From NCBI RefSeq assembly GCF_900104025.1, contig NZ_FNIQ01000004.1, positions 372,001-436,000 of the forward strand: a DNA stretch of 64,000 nt, in the 5' to 3' direction. Source of the stretch: Geodermatophilus sp. DSM 45219. GTDB lineage: Bacteria; Actinomycetota; Actinomycetes; Mycobacteriales; Geodermatophilaceae. The notes under the pieces were generated by a model, which was not told where the DNA came from, did no database searches, and saw only the letters and a program-made list of their open reading frames with translations. Below are positions 1 to 9,945 of this stretch, piece by piece; within the stretch, counting starts at the first letter, position 1, and each line of letters opens with the position of its first letter. A program made the translations under genes and the position numbers.

Positions 1-1435
1 GGGGCAGCGCGGCCGGCATCGTGGGCTTCCCGCGGGCCAGGAACCGGCCCAGGCCGGCCACCCGCTGGGTCAGGTGCCACAGCCGCGGGTTCGACATCGC
101 CTTCGCCAGCACGCGGAAGGCCGCCGCCTCGGGGGTGACCTTCTCCTGCGCCTCGACGTGCTCGGCGCGCAGGTGCACCAGGATCGAGGGGATGTCGATC
201 GCCACCGGGCAGGCGTCGTAGCAGGCGCCGCACAGCGACGAGGCGTACGGCAGCGAGGCGTTGTCCTCGACGCCGGTCAGCTGCGGGGAGAGCACCGCAC
301 CGATCGGGCCGGGGTAGACCGAGCCGTAGGCGTGCCCGCCGGTCCGCTCGTACACCGGGCAGACGTTGAGGCAGGCCGAGCACCGGATGCAGTGCAGCGC
401 CTCGCGGCCCACCTCGTCGGCGAGCACCGCCGTCCGCCCGTTGTCGAGCAGCACCAGGTGGAACTCCTGCGGGCCGTCGCCGGGGGTGACCCCGGTCCAC
501 ATCGACGTGTAGGGGTTCATCCGCTCGCCGGTGGAGGACCGGGGGAGCAGCTGCAGGAAGACCTCGAGGTCGCGCCAGGTCGGCACGAGCTTCTCGATGC
601 CCATGACGGTGATCAGCGTCTGCGGCAGGGTCAGGCACATCCGGCCGTTGCCCTCGGACTCGACGACGGCGAGGGTGCCGGTCTCGGCGACGGCGAAGTT
701 CGCGCCGCTGATCGCCACCCGGGCGCGCAGGAACCGCTCCCGCAGGTGCTTGCGCGCGGCCATGGCCAGCCGGCGCGGCTCGTCGGTCAGCTCAGGGTCG
801 ACGCCCTGCATGGTGCGCAGGAAGATCTCCCGGATCTCGGCCCGGTTCTTGTGGATGGCCGGCACCAGGATGTGCGAGGGCTTGTCGTCGCCCAGCTGCA
901 CGATCAGCTCGGCGAGGTCGGTCTCGTGCGCGGTGATCCCGGCGTCCTCGAGCGCCTCGTTGAGGCCGATCTCCTGGGTGGCCATCGACTTGACCTTGAC
1001 CACCTCGTCCGCGCCGGTGGCCTGCACCAGCCGGGTGACGATCGCGTTGGCCTCGTCGGCGTCGCGGGCCCAGTGCACCACACCGCCGCGGGCGGTGACC
1101 TGGCGCTCCAGCTCCACCAGGTGCTCGTCGAGGCGGGCCATGGTGGCGGTCTTGACCGCCTTGCCGGCCTGGCGCAGCTGCTCCCAGTCGGGCACCTCGC
1201 CGACCACGTTCGCCCGCTTGCGGCGGATGGTGCTCGTCGCGTGGCCGAGGTTGGCCCGCAGCTGGCCGTCGCGCAGCGCGGTGCGGGCGGCCTCGGGGAA
1301 CGACTGGTCGCCGCGCAGGTGCCCGACCCCGCGGGGGGCGGTGGGCAGGCCGAGGAACGTCGTCCCCGACCGGGGGGCGCCCGGCGCCAGTGGCGTCACG
1401 TCGGTGCGCAGGTCGCGCTCAGGGGCGGTGGTCAT
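1..1435 (-). CDS. lutB: L-lactate utilization iron-sulfur protein LutB (partial, runs off the left edge)
   Basis: LutB-type LUD-domain protein with bacterial ferredoxin-like cysteines; with LutA and LutC this family oxidises L-lactate to pyruvate in the cytoplasm. The visible 478 residues start at ATG 1435 and contain the family segments KSMATQEIGLNEAL and VAISGANFAVAETG, then two cysteine clusters CIRCSACLNVCP and CGACYDACP that should hold 4Fe-4S centres. The start overlaps the lutA stop by 4 bp (ATGA), so the two are translationally coupled. The C-terminal end lies outside the window, where a lutC gene would be expected. Context: same strand as the LacI regulator of the rhamnose cluster, so it probably disposes of the L-lactate made from L-lactaldehyde. 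Confidence 0.9.
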   Translation of the reverse strand, partial: MTTAPERDLRTDVTPLAPGAPRSGTTFLGLPTAPRGVGHLRGDQSFPEAARTALRDGQLRANLGHATSTIRRKRANVVGEVPDWEQLRQAGKAVKTATMARLDEHLVELERQVTARGGVVHWARDADEANAIVTRLVQATGADEVVKVKSMATQEIGLNEALEDAGITAHETDLAELIVQLGDDKPSHILVPAIHKNRAEIREIFLRTMQGVDPELTDEPRRLAMAARKHLRERFLRARVAISGANFAVAETGTLAVVESEGNGRMCLTLPQTLITVMGIEKLVPTWRDLEVFLQLLPRSSTGERMNPYTSMWTGVTPGDGPQEFHLVLLDNGRTAVLADEVGREALHCIRCSACLNVCPVYERTGGHAYGSVYPGPIGAVLSPQLTGVEDNASLPYASSLCGACYDACPVAIDIPSILVHLRAEHVEAQEKVTPEAAAFRVLAKAMSNPRLWHLTQRVAGLGRFLARGKPTMPAALP

Positions 1436-2205
1436 GCGGGCACCGCCGGCTTCGTCGTCTGGTTGGGGGTCACGGCGTCCTCCGTCGAGGCGAGGATCTC
1501 GGCCAGGTGCACGGTGCGGGTGCCCGAGCGCAGCCGGGACAGCCCGCCGCCGATGTGCATCAGGCAGGAGGCGTCACCGGCGGTGCACACCTCCGCGTGC
1601 GTCGACAGCACGTTGGCCATCTTGTCGGTCAGCATCGCGGTCGAGGTGTCGGCGTTCTTGACCGCGAACGTGCCGCCGAAGCCGCAGCAGGACTCCGCAT
1701 CGGGCAGCTCGACCAGCGTCAGGCCGCGGACGGCGCGCAGCAGCTGCAGCGGCCGGTCGCCGACCCGCAGCAGCCGCAGCGAGTGGCAGGTCGGGTGGTA
1801 GGTGACCCGGTGCGGGTAGTAGGCGCCGACGTCGGTCACGCCGAGGACGTCGACCAGGAACTGGGAGAGCTCGTAGGTCCGCTCGGCCAGCGACTCGGCC
1901 TCCGCGGCCAGCCCGTCCTCGCCCGCGCGGCGCAGCACCATGGCCTGCTGGTGGTGGATCGAGGCCACGCAGGACCCGGACGGCGCGACCACCGCCTCCG
2001 CGCCGGCGAAGGCGCGCACGTGGTTGGCCACGATCGGCACCGCCTCGCGCCGGTAGCCGGTGTTGACGTGCATCTGCCCGCAGCAGGCCTGCCCCGGCGG
2101 GACGACGACCTCGTGGCCCAGGCGCTCCAGCAGCCTGGCCGTGGCCATCGCGACCTGCGGCACCACCGTGTCCACCAGACACGTGGCGAACAGTGCCACC
2201 TTCAT
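1432..2205 (-). CDS. lutA: L-lactate utilization protein LutA (CCG-domain Fe-S oxidoreductase)
   Basis: A 257-residue (Fe-S)-binding CCG-domain protein, the usual length of LutA/YkgE. Two cysteine-rich CCG motifs are visible, CCGQMH near residue 41 and CCGFGG near residue 173, which ligate an Fe-S cluster in the LutABC L-lactate oxidation complex. Start ATG 2205 is preceded by GGGAG and overlaps the regulator stop by 4 bp; the stop overlaps lutB by 4 bp. The order regulator-lutA-lutB therefore forms a tightly coupled minus-strand operon, divergent from the rhamnose importer. This suggests co-regulation of lactate disposal with rhamnose breakdown (inference). Confidence 0.92.
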   Translation of the reverse strand: MKVALFATCLVDTVVPQVAMATARLLERLGHEVVVPPGQACCGQMHVNTGYRREAVPIVANHVRAFAGAEAVVAPSGSCVASIHHQQAMVLRRAGEDGLAAEAESLAERTYELSQFLVDVLGVTDVGAYYPHRVTYHPTCHSLRLLRVGDRPLQLLRAVRGLTLVELPDAESCCGFGGTFAVKNADTSTAMLTDKMANVLSTHAEVCTAGDASCLMHIGGGLSRLRSGTRTVHLAEILASTEDAVTPNQTTKPAVPA

Positions 2206-3275
2206 GCGGCTCCCTCCCGGTCGGCCGCGACGTCGCGGCGCACCATGCTCGACTCCCGGACGACGAGCACCGGCTCGAACACCGGCTGCTCGTGCCGGTG
2301 GCCCGCCCGCCCCTCGTCCAGCAGCAGTTCCGCCGCGCGCCGCCCGAGCTCCTGCCGCGGCTTGCGCACCGAGCTGAGCGGCACGGCGGCGGCCGCGGCG
2401 AAGTCGATGTCGTCGTAGCCCACGATGGCGAACTCGCCGGGCACCTGCACGCCGTGGCGCACCATCTCCTGCAGCACAGCGAGGGCGAGCAGGTCGTTGG
2501 CGCACACCGCGGCCGTCGGTCGGCGCGCCGCGGGCAGCCCGATGACCCGGGCGGCGGCGTCCCGCCCGCCGGCGACGCTCAGCTCGTCGGGGGACAGCAC
2601 GGTCAGCTCGGCGTCGGGGACCCCGCGCACCGCCGAGACCACGCCCGCGTGCCGCTCCTGCACCTGGGGGAGGGCGGCGTGCCCGCCGACGAAGGCGATC
2701 CGCCGGTGGCCGCGCTCGAGCAGGTGCTCGGCGGCCAGCCGCCCGCCCAGGACGTCGTCGGTCGCCACGGCGCACTGGTCGGCGTCCGGTGCCCGCCGGT
2801 CGACCAGCACCACCGGGACGCCGCGGTCGCGCAGCGACGCCAGCTGCGGGGCGAGCTCGGCGGTCGGGGTGATCAGCACGCCGTGCACCCGCTGCTCGGC
2901 CAGCAGGCCCAGGTGCGCGGCCTCCTTCTCCGGCCGGTCGTCGGAGTTGCACAGCACCATCGCCAGGCCGGCCGCGTTGACGACGTCCTCCACCCCGCGG
3001 GCGACGTCGGTGAAGAACGGGTTGGCGATGTCGAGCACCACCAGGCCGACGGTGCGGCTGGAGCCGGCGCGCAGCTGGCGGGCCGACTCGTTGCGGACGA
3101 AGCCGAGCGCGGTGATCGCGTCGAGGACGCGGGTGCGGGTGGCCTCGCTGACCACGTCGGGCCGGTTGAGGACGTTGCTCACCGTGCCGACCGACACCCC
3201 GGCCCGGCCGGCGACGTCGCGGATGCTCGCGGTCAGGTCCCCTCCTCGGTCGAGGTCCAGTGTCCGGCACCACAT
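2202..3275 (-). CDS. LacI-family transcriptional regulator, probable L-rhamnose regulator
   Basis: LacI/GalR repressor: an N-terminal helix-turn-helix (SIRDVAGRAGVSVGTVSNVLN), hinge helix (NESARQLRAGSSRTVGLV) and a periplasmic-binding-protein-like sensor domain to the C-terminus, about 345 residues in total. It is placed to control the divergent rhamnose importer and its own lutAB partners; effector not visible. The start is uncertain. ATG 3275 gives 357 aa but lies at the -10 of the best minus-strand promoter. CTG 3236, four bases after GAGGAGG (3241-3247), would give the canonical short N-terminus of the family. The CG-centred palindromes at 3305-3326 and 11990-12009 are the natural candidate operators. 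Confidence 0.88.
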   Translation of the reverse strand: MWCRTLDLDRGGDLTASIRDVAGRAGVSVGTVSNVLNRPDVVSEATRTRVLDAITALGFVRNESARQLRAGSSRTVGLVVLDIANPFFTDVARGVEDVVNAAGLAMVLCNSDDRPEKEAAHLGLLAEQRVHGVLITPTAELAPQLASLRDRGVPVVLVDRRAPDADQCAVATDDVLGGRLAAEHLLERGHRRIAFVGGHAALPQVQERHAGVVSAVRGVPDAELTVLSPDELSVAGGRDAAARVIGLPAARRPTAAVCANDLLALAVLQEMVRHGVQVPGEFAIVGYDDIDFAAAAAVPLSSVRKPRQELGRRAAELLLDEGRAGHRHEQPVFEPVLVVRESSMVRRDVAADREGAA

Positions 3276-3288
3276 CGTCGGGCACAGC

Positions 3289-3302
3289 GTGAAACGTGTC
3301 AA
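3289..3302 (-). promoter_or_regulatory. Candidate promoter element of the regulator/lutAB operon
   Basis: Read on the minus strand the segment is TTGACACGTTTCAC. It contains a perfect TTGACA -35 hexamer (3297-3302), followed after 17 bases by GACGAT (3274-3279), a weak -10. The same 14-mer with one change lies on the plus strand at 3355-3368, so the divergent promoters carry near-identical -35 regions. If correct, transcription begins near 3268 and translation of the regulator must start downstream of ATG 3275. Confidence 0.4.
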
Positions 3303-3304
3303 AC

Positions 3305-3326
3305 CGCCTTTAGCGCGATAAAGGCG
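3305..3326. promoter_or_regulatory. LacI-type operator palindrome A, divergent rhamnose/lut intergenic region
   Basis: A 22-bp palindrome with one mismatch (G at 3313 instead of T) whose core is CGCCTTTAGCGCGATAAAGG. It is centred on CG like LacI-family operators and stands out as AT-containing symmetry in a ~73% GC genome. It lies between the two divergent promoters and matches the perfect palindrome before the rhamnulokinase gene. It is probably bound by the adjacent LacI-type regulator. Confidence 0.75.
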
Positions 3327-3354
3327 TGGGTTCGGGAACGAGGGCGCGTGACCG

Positions 3355-3383
3355 TTGACACGTTCCACGGCTCTCCGTATGGT
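3355..3383 (+). promoter_or_regulatory. Sigma-70-type promoter of the rhamnose importer operon
   Basis: TTGACA at 3355-3360, a 17-base spacer, and TATGGT at 3378-3383, a near-consensus housekeeping promoter. It lies about 45 bases upstream of the first importer gene, which has the ribosome-binding site GGAAGG. Operator A is centred about 40 bp upstream of the -35. A further CGTTTCA half-site occurs at 3406-3412. Confidence 0.65.
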
Positions 3384-3427
3384 CTCCGCCACACCACGTC
3401 TGAATCGTTTCATGGAAGGTGGTCGCC

Positions 3428-4962
<1,535 letters not shown>

Positions 4963-4966
<4 letters not shown>

Positions 4967-6054
4967 GCGAGCGCGCGGGCTCACCCGTGGACACCGCGCG
5001 CCCGACCGCCACCCCCACCCCGGCGGCGCCCCCGACCGAGCGACCGGGCCGCGGCGCCGCCCTGGTCCACCGGCTGGTCGTCGTCCGCGAGCTGGGCATC
5101 CTCGCCGCGCTGCTGCTGCTGGTCGTGGTCACGGTGGTCGCCAACCCGCGGTTCCTGTCCGGGCAGAACGTCCGCGACCTGCTGATCTCCGCCTCGATCC
5201 TCACGGTGCTGGCGGCCGGGCAGACGGTCGTGGTCGTCACCCGCAACGTCGACCTGTCGGTCGGGTCGACCCTGGGGCTGTCGGCGTACGCGACCGGCAC
5301 GCTGCTGGTCACCGCCCCGGGCACGCCGGTGCCGGTCGCCGTCCTCGCCGGCGTCGTCGTCGGCGCGCTGTGCGGCCTGCTCAACGGCGTGATCGTCGCG
5401 GTCGCGAAGGTGCCCTCGCTGGTGGTCACCCTCGGGACGCTGTACGCCTTCCGCGGCATCGACTCGCTGTGGGCCAGCCAGAGCGGGCGGCTGCAGATCA
5501 ACGCCGCCGACCTGCCGGACGGCTTCAAGGCGATCGCCGGGGCCCGGGTGCTCGGCATCCCGGTGCTCTTCCTGGTCGCCGTGGTCGTCGTCGTGGCGGT
5601 CGGCTTCGTCCTGCGCAGCTACCGCAGCGGCCGCGAGCTGTACGGCATCGGCAGCGACCCGGACGCCGCGCGACTCTCCGGCATCCCGGTGGGACGGCGG
5701 GTGCTCGCGGCGTTCGTGGTCAGCGGCGCGCTCGCCGGGCTGGCCGGGGTCATGTACGCCGCCCGCTTCCAGACGCTGGACGCCACCGCCGGCACCGGCC
5801 AGGAGCTGTTCGTGGTCGCGGCCGCCGTCGTCGGTGGGGTGGCGATCTTCGGCGGCAGCGGCTCGGTCTACGGCGCGGCGCTCGGCGCGCTGCTGCTCAC
5901 CACCATCGGCGCGGCGCTGCCGCAGCTGGGGCTCGACCCGTTCTGGCGGGAGGCCGCCGTCGGCGCGCTGATCCTCGCCGCCATCGTGCTCGACCGGTCG
6001 CTGTCCCTGCGGCTGGCCCGCCGCCTGCGAGGGAGGAACCTCCGTGGCAGTTGA
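4963..6054 (+). CDS. rhaP: Rhamnose ABC transporter permease (first)
   Basis: A 363-aa CUT2/RbsC-type inner-membrane permease with roughly eight to ten hydrophobic segments after a proline- and alanine-rich cytoplasmic N-terminus. Family signatures include [17 protein letters not shown] and the cytoplasmic loop [14 protein letters not shown]. The GTG start (4963) overlaps the ATPase stop as GTGA. It should pair with the next permease to form a heterodimeric channel. The C-terminus overlaps the following gene by 11 bp. Confidence 0.87.
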
Positions 6055-7171
6055 CACTCCTCCCGCGACGCCGGCCGGGCAGGCGGGCGCGCAGCGGCCC
6101 CCGGCGGCGTCCCGGCTGCGCCTGCTCGGCAGCGGCGACGCGGTCATCACGTTCGTGCTGGTGCTGTTCCTGCTCGTGGCCGCGCTGTCGGTGGAGGGCT
6201 TCGCGTCGGCCCGCAACACCGGCTTCCTGCTGCTGGACGTCGTCGTCATCGTGCTCATCGCGCTGCCGCTGACCCTGGTCATCGTCACCGGGGAGATCGA
6301 CCTGTCGGTGGCCAGCACCGTCGGGCTGTCCAGCGCGGTCATGGGCCAGCTGTGGTTCGCCGGGCTGCCGCTGGAGACGGTCATCCCGCTGTGCCTGCTG
6401 CTCGGCGCGGTGCTCGGCGCGGTCAACGGGTTCTTCGTCACCCGGCTCGGACTGCCCTCGCTGGCGGTCACCATCGGCACCCTGGCCCTGTACCGCGGGC
6501 TGGCCTTCGTCGTCCTCGGCGACCGGGCGGTCGCGGACTTCCCGCGCTCCTGGACCACCTGGGCGATCAGCACCATCGGCGGCACCGGCATCCCGGTGGT
6601 CGTCGTCCCGCTGCTGGTCCTGGTGCTGGTCACCGCCGTGGTGCTGCACGCGACGCCGGTCGGCCGCTCGCTGTACGCGATGGGCAACAGCGAGGACGCC
6701 GCCCGGTTCAGCGGGATCGACGTCGGCCGCACCAAGTTCTGGCTGTTCGTCGTCACCGGCGTGGTCAGCGCGCTCGGCGGCGTCTACTGGACCCTGCGCT
6801 ACGGCAGCGCCCGCGCCGACAACGCGCAGGGCCTGGAGCTGCAGGTCATCGCGGCGATCCTGCTCGGCGGGGTGTCGATCTTCGGCGGCCGCGGCGGGCT
6901 GCTCGGCGTGCTGGCCGGGGCCCTGCTGCTGGGCTCGGTGCGCAACGCGCTGCAGCTGGAGAACGTCCCCGCCGACGTGCTCAACATCGTCACCGGCGGC
7001 CTGCTCGTCGTCGCCGTCGTCGCCCCGCAGGTCGCCGGGTGGGTCCGCAGCCGGACCCGCCCCCGGCCCGCCGGCCCGCCGAACGCACCACCTGCGCGTC
7101 CAGCCCCGGACACGCGCCCGTCGACCGACCCGGCCGTCCAGGTGCCGGCTGACCAGAGAGGGAACCGATGA
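6044..7171 (+). CDS. rhaQ: Rhamnose ABC transporter permease (second)
   Basis: Second CUT2-type permease, 375 aa, with the same architecture as its neighbour: TGEIDLSVASTVGLSS early and GNSEDAARFSGIDVGR in the cytoplasmic loop. GTG 6044 is preceded by GGAGG (6034-6038) inside the end of the previous gene. A Pro/Ala-rich tail of about 40 residues follows the last membrane helix. It forms the membrane pore together with the first permease. Confidence 0.87.
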   Translation: MAVDTPPATPAGQAGAQRPPAASRLRLLGSGDAVITFVLVLFLLVAALSVEGFASARNTGFLLLDVVVIVLIALPLTLVIVTGEIDLSVASTVGLSSAVMGQLWFAGLPLETVIPLCLLLGAVLGAVNGFFVTRLGLPSLAVTIGTLALYRGLAFVVLGDRAVADFPRSWTTWAISTIGGTGIPVVVVPLLVLVLVTAVVLHATPVGRSLYAMGNSEDAARFSGIDVGRTKFWLFVVTGVVSALGGVYWTLRYGSARADNAQGLELQVIAAILLGGVSIFGGRGGLLGVLAGALLLGSVRNALQLENVPADVLNIVTGGLLVVAVVAPQVAGWVRSRTRPRPAGPPNAPPARPAPDTRPSTDPAVQVPADQRGNR

Positions 7172-8250
7172 CCAGCTTCCTGACCCGCCGCCGCCTGCAG
7201 GGCGGGGTGACCGGGTTCGCCGTCGCCGCCCTGGTGCTCACCACCGCTGCCTGCGGCGGGACCACCCGCGGCGAGGAGGAGACCACGGCCGGCGGCGACG
7301 CCGCCGCCAGCGCCAACCCGGATGCGGAGATCCCCGAGGGCCTGGCGGTGGGCTTCCTGCCCAAGCAGGTCAACAACCCGTACTTCTCGGTGGCCTCGGC
7401 CGGCGCGGAGGCCGCGACGGGGGAGTTCAGCGGCGAGTACACCGAGACCGGGCCGTCGGAGGCCAGCGCCTCCTCGCAGGTCAGCTACATCAACACGCTG
7501 AGCCAGCAGGGCACCGACGTCATCCTCACCTCGGCCAACGACCCCAACGCCATCTGCAGCGCGCTGGACCAGGCGCGCTCGGCCGGGTCCAGCGTGGTCA
7601 CCTTCGACTCCGACACCGATCCCGAGTGCCGCGACGTCTTCATCAACCAGGCGACCACCGAGGGCATCGCCCAGACCCAGGTCGACCTGATCGCCGAGCA
7701 GACCGGCGGGCAGGGCCAGGTGGCCATCCTGTCGGCGACGGCCAACGCGACCAACCAGAACACCTGGATCGCGGCGATGGAGGAGTACGCCGCGGCGGAG
7801 CACCCGGGCCTGGAGTTCGTGGCCACCGTCTACGGCGACGACGAGGACGAGAAGTCCTTCCAGGAGACCCAGGGCCTGCTGCAGACCTACCCCGACCTCG
7901 CCGGGATCATCTCGCCGACCACGGTGGGCATCGCCGCCGCGGCCCGCTACCTGTCCGGCTCGGAGTTCAAGGGCCAGGTGGCGCTGACCGGCCTGGGGAC
8001 GCCGAACCAGATGCGCGAGTACGTGCAGGACGGCACCGTGCAGTCCTTCGCGCTGTGGAACCCCGAGGACCTCGGCTACCTGGCCGCGTACGCCGGCGCC
8101 GCGCTGGCCGCGGGCCAGATCACCGGCGCCGAGGGCGAGACCTTCGAGGCCGGCGAGCTGGGTGAGTACACCGTCGGCGCGGACGGCGTCGTCGTCCTCG
8201 GCGACCCGACCGTCTTCACCGCGGAGAACATCGGCGACTTCGACTTCTGA
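7168..8250 (+). CDS. rhaS: Rhamnose-binding lipoprotein (ABC substrate-binding protein)
   Basis: A 360-aa periplasmic-binding-protein type 1 fold lipoprotein. The signal peptide carries twin arginines near the N-terminus (TRRRLQGG), a hydrophobic stretch, and the lipobox LTTAAC, with cysteine about residue 29 as lipid anchor. A short Gly/Ala/Glu-rich linker follows, then a sugar-binding domain (FLPKQVNNPYFSVAS; VDLIAEQTGGQGQVAIL). ATG overlaps the permease stop as ATGA. It captures the sugar outside the membrane and delivers it to RhaPQ. A strong hairpin follows the gene. Confidence 0.88.
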   Translation: MTSFLTRRRLQGGVTGFAVAALVLTTAACGGTTRGEEETTAGGDAAASANPDAEIPEGLAVGFLPKQVNNPYFSVASAGAEAATGEFSGEYTETGPSEASASSQVSYINTLSQQGTDVILTSANDPNAICSALDQARSAGSSVVTFDSDTDPECRDVFINQATTEGIAQTQVDLIAEQTGGQGQVAILSATANATNQNTWIAAMEEYAAAEHPGLEFVATVYGDDEDEKSFQETQGLLQTYPDLAGIISPTTVGIAAAARYLSGSEFKGQVALTGLGTPNQMREYVQDGTVQSFALWNPEDLGYLAAYAGAALAAGQITGAEGETFEAGELGEYTVGADGVVVLGDPTVFTAENIGDFDF

Positions 8251-8256
8251 GCCGCC

Positions 8257-8300
8257 GTCCCTGCCGCCGCCGGTCGCACCCGGCCGGCGGCGGCAGGGAC
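8257..8300 (+). terminator. 17-bp perfect hairpin after the binding-protein gene
   Basis: GTCCCTGCCGCCGCCGG (8257-8273) is exactly complementary to 8284-8300 around a 10-base loop. There is no U-tract and the catabolic genes follow in the same direction. It may act as a partial terminator or an mRNA 3' stabiliser that raises binding-protein transcript relative to the downstream enzymes. Confidence 0.6.
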
Positions 8301-8325
8301 CCCGCCCCGAGAGGAACGCACCACC

Positions 8326-8694
8326 GTGCCCCGCGTCTGCTTCACCCTCCAGGTCCGGCCCGACCGGCTGGCCGAGTACCGGGAACGCCACGCCGCCGTC
8401 TGGCCCGACATGCTCCGCGCCCTGCGCGACGCCGGGTGGCGGGACTACCAGCTCTTCCTGCGCGACGACGGCCTGCTCGTCGGGGTCGTGGAGACCGACG
8501 ACAGTGCCGGCGGTCTGGCCGCCGCCCAGGCCGCCGTGGACGCCACCGAGGTGAGCGCCCGCTGGGAGGCGGAGATGGCCCCGTTCTTCGCGACCGGCGA
8601 CGGCCGCGGCAAGTCCACGCTCGACCTCGTCTTCGACCTGGACGCCCAGCTCACGGCGGCCGACGAGCACACCACGCAAGGAGAACCCCGATGA
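8326..8694 (+). CDS. rhaM: L-rhamnose mutarotase
   Basis: A 122-aa dimeric alpha/beta barrel-type protein of the RhaM (YiiL) family. It interconverts the anomers of L-rhamnose so that the isomerase receives its preferred form. It shows the family opening FTLQVRPDRLAEYRERH, the central segment GWRDYQLFL and WEAEMAPFF near the end. GTG 8326 follows GAGAGGAACG. The stop overlaps the isomerase start as ATGA, so the two enzymes are translationally coupled. Confidence 0.9.
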   Translation: MPRVCFTLQVRPDRLAEYRERHAAVWPDMLRALRDAGWRDYQLFLRDDGLLVGVVETDDSAGGLAAAQAAVDATEVSARWEAEMAPFFATGDGRGKSTLDLVFDLDAQLTAADEHTTQGEPR

Positions 8695-9857
8695 CCGACC
8701 TCCGCTCCGGCGCCCTCGCCGCGCTGGCCGAGCAGACCATCGAGCTGCCCTCCTGGGCGTTCGGCAACTCCGGCACCCGGTTCAAGGTCTTCGGCCAGCC
8801 GGGCGTCGCCCGGGACCCGTTCGAGAAGCTGGAGGACGCCGCCCAGGTGCACCGCTACACCGGCGTCGCGCCGCGGGTGTCGCTGCACATCCCGTGGGAC
8901 CTCGTCGACGACTTCGGCAAGCTCGCCGCCCACGCCCGCGACCTGGGGGTGCAGATCGGCGCGATCAACTCGAACCTCTTCCAGGACGACGAGTACAAGC
9001 TCGGCTCGCTGACGCACGCCGACCCCGCCGTCCGCCGCCGGGCGGTCGAGCACCACGCGCAGTGCATCGAGGTCATGCGCCAGACCGGCTCGACCGACCT
9101 GAAGATCTGGCTGCCCGACGGCACCAACTACCCCGGCCAGGACGACCTGCGCGCCCGCCAGGACCGGCTCGCGGACTCGCTGCAGCAGGTCTACGCGATG
9201 CTCGACCCGAGCATGCGGATCCTGCTCGAGTACAAGTTCTTCGAGCCCTACTTCTACGCGATGGACATCCCCGACTGGGGCACCTCGCTGGTGCACTGCC
9301 TGGCGCTGGGGGAGCAGGCCACCGTCGTCCTCGACACCGGCCACCACGCGCCGGGCACCAACATCGAGTTCATCGTCGTGCAGCTGCTGCGCCTGGGCCG
9401 GCTCGGCGCCTTCGACTTCAACTCCCGCAACTACGCCGACGACGACCTCATCGTCGGCTCGGCCGACCCGTTCCAGCTCTTCCGGATCATGAACGAGATC
9501 GTCGCCGCCGACGCACTCCTGGGCGCGGGCGTGAACTTCATGCTCGACCAGTGCCACAACATCGAGCCGAAGATCCCCGGCCAGATCCGCTCGGTGCTGA
9601 ACGTCCAGGAGGCGACGGCGAAGGCGCTGCTCGTCGACCGGGAGGCGCTGGCCGCGGCCCAGCAGGACGGGAACGTGCTCGGCGCCCACGGCGTGCTGAT
9701 GGACGCCTACTCGACCGACGTCCGGCCGCTGCTCGCCGAGCTGCGCGGGTCTCAGGGCCTGGACCCCGACCCCTACGCCGCCTACGCCCGCTCCGGCCAC
9801 CAGGAGCGCATCGCCCGCGAGCGCGTCGGCGGCCAGCAGGCCGGCTGGGGCGCCTGA
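8691..9857 (+). CDS. rhaI: L-rhamnose isomerase (RhaI type)
   Basis: A 388-aa xylose-isomerase-fold enzyme converting L-rhamnose to L-rhamnulose with divalent metal. It resembles the actinobacterial/Pseudomonas RhaI type rather than E. coli RhaA. Putative metal-site segments are LLEYKFFEPYFYAMD, VVLDTGHHAPGTN and FDFNSRNYADDD. It begins with ATG 8691 inside the mutarotase stop. First committed catabolic step of the cluster; a short hairpin and intergenic segment separate it from the aldolase gene. Confidence 0.9.
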   Translation: MTDLRSGALAALAEQTIELPSWAFGNSGTRFKVFGQPGVARDPFEKLEDAAQVHRYTGVAPRVSLHIPWDLVDDFGKLAAHARDLGVQIGAINSNLFQDDEYKLGSLTHADPAVRRRAVEHHAQCIEVMRQTGSTDLKIWLPDGTNYPGQDDLRARQDRLADSLQQVYAMLDPSMRILLEYKFFEPYFYAMDIPDWGTSLVHCLALGEQATVVLDTGHHAPGTNIEFIVVQLLRLGRLGAFDFNSRNYADDDLIVGSADPFQLFRIMNEIVAADALLGAGVNFMLDQCHNIEPKIPGQIRSVLNVQEATAKALLVDREALAAAQQDGNVLGAHGVLMDAYSTDVRPLLAELRGSQGLDPDPYAAYARSGHQERIARERVGGQQAGWGA

Positions 9858-9864
9858 AAAAGGA

Positions 9865-9914
9865 CCCCGTCCTCCCCACCCTTCGCTCCGCTCAGGGCGG
9901 GCCCCTGGACGGGG
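9865..9914 (+). terminator. Intergenic hairpin between rhaI and the aldolase gene
   Basis: CCCCGTCC (9865-9872) and GGACGGGG (9907-9914) are perfect 8-bp arms, with an A-tract directly upstream (9857-9861) and a 34-base loop. It is probably a processing or partial termination element rather than a full stop, because the pathway genes continue downstream. Confidence 0.35.
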
Positions 9915-9945
9915 CCACCGCTCGTACTTCTTGGAGGAATCGAAC

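Noticed and set aside
3234..3275. Firm choice of the LacI-type regulator start
   Set aside because: ATG 3275 conflicts with the apparent minus-strand -10, while CTG 3236 is a rare codon close to GAGGAGG. The annotation uses ATG 3275 only as the outer bound.
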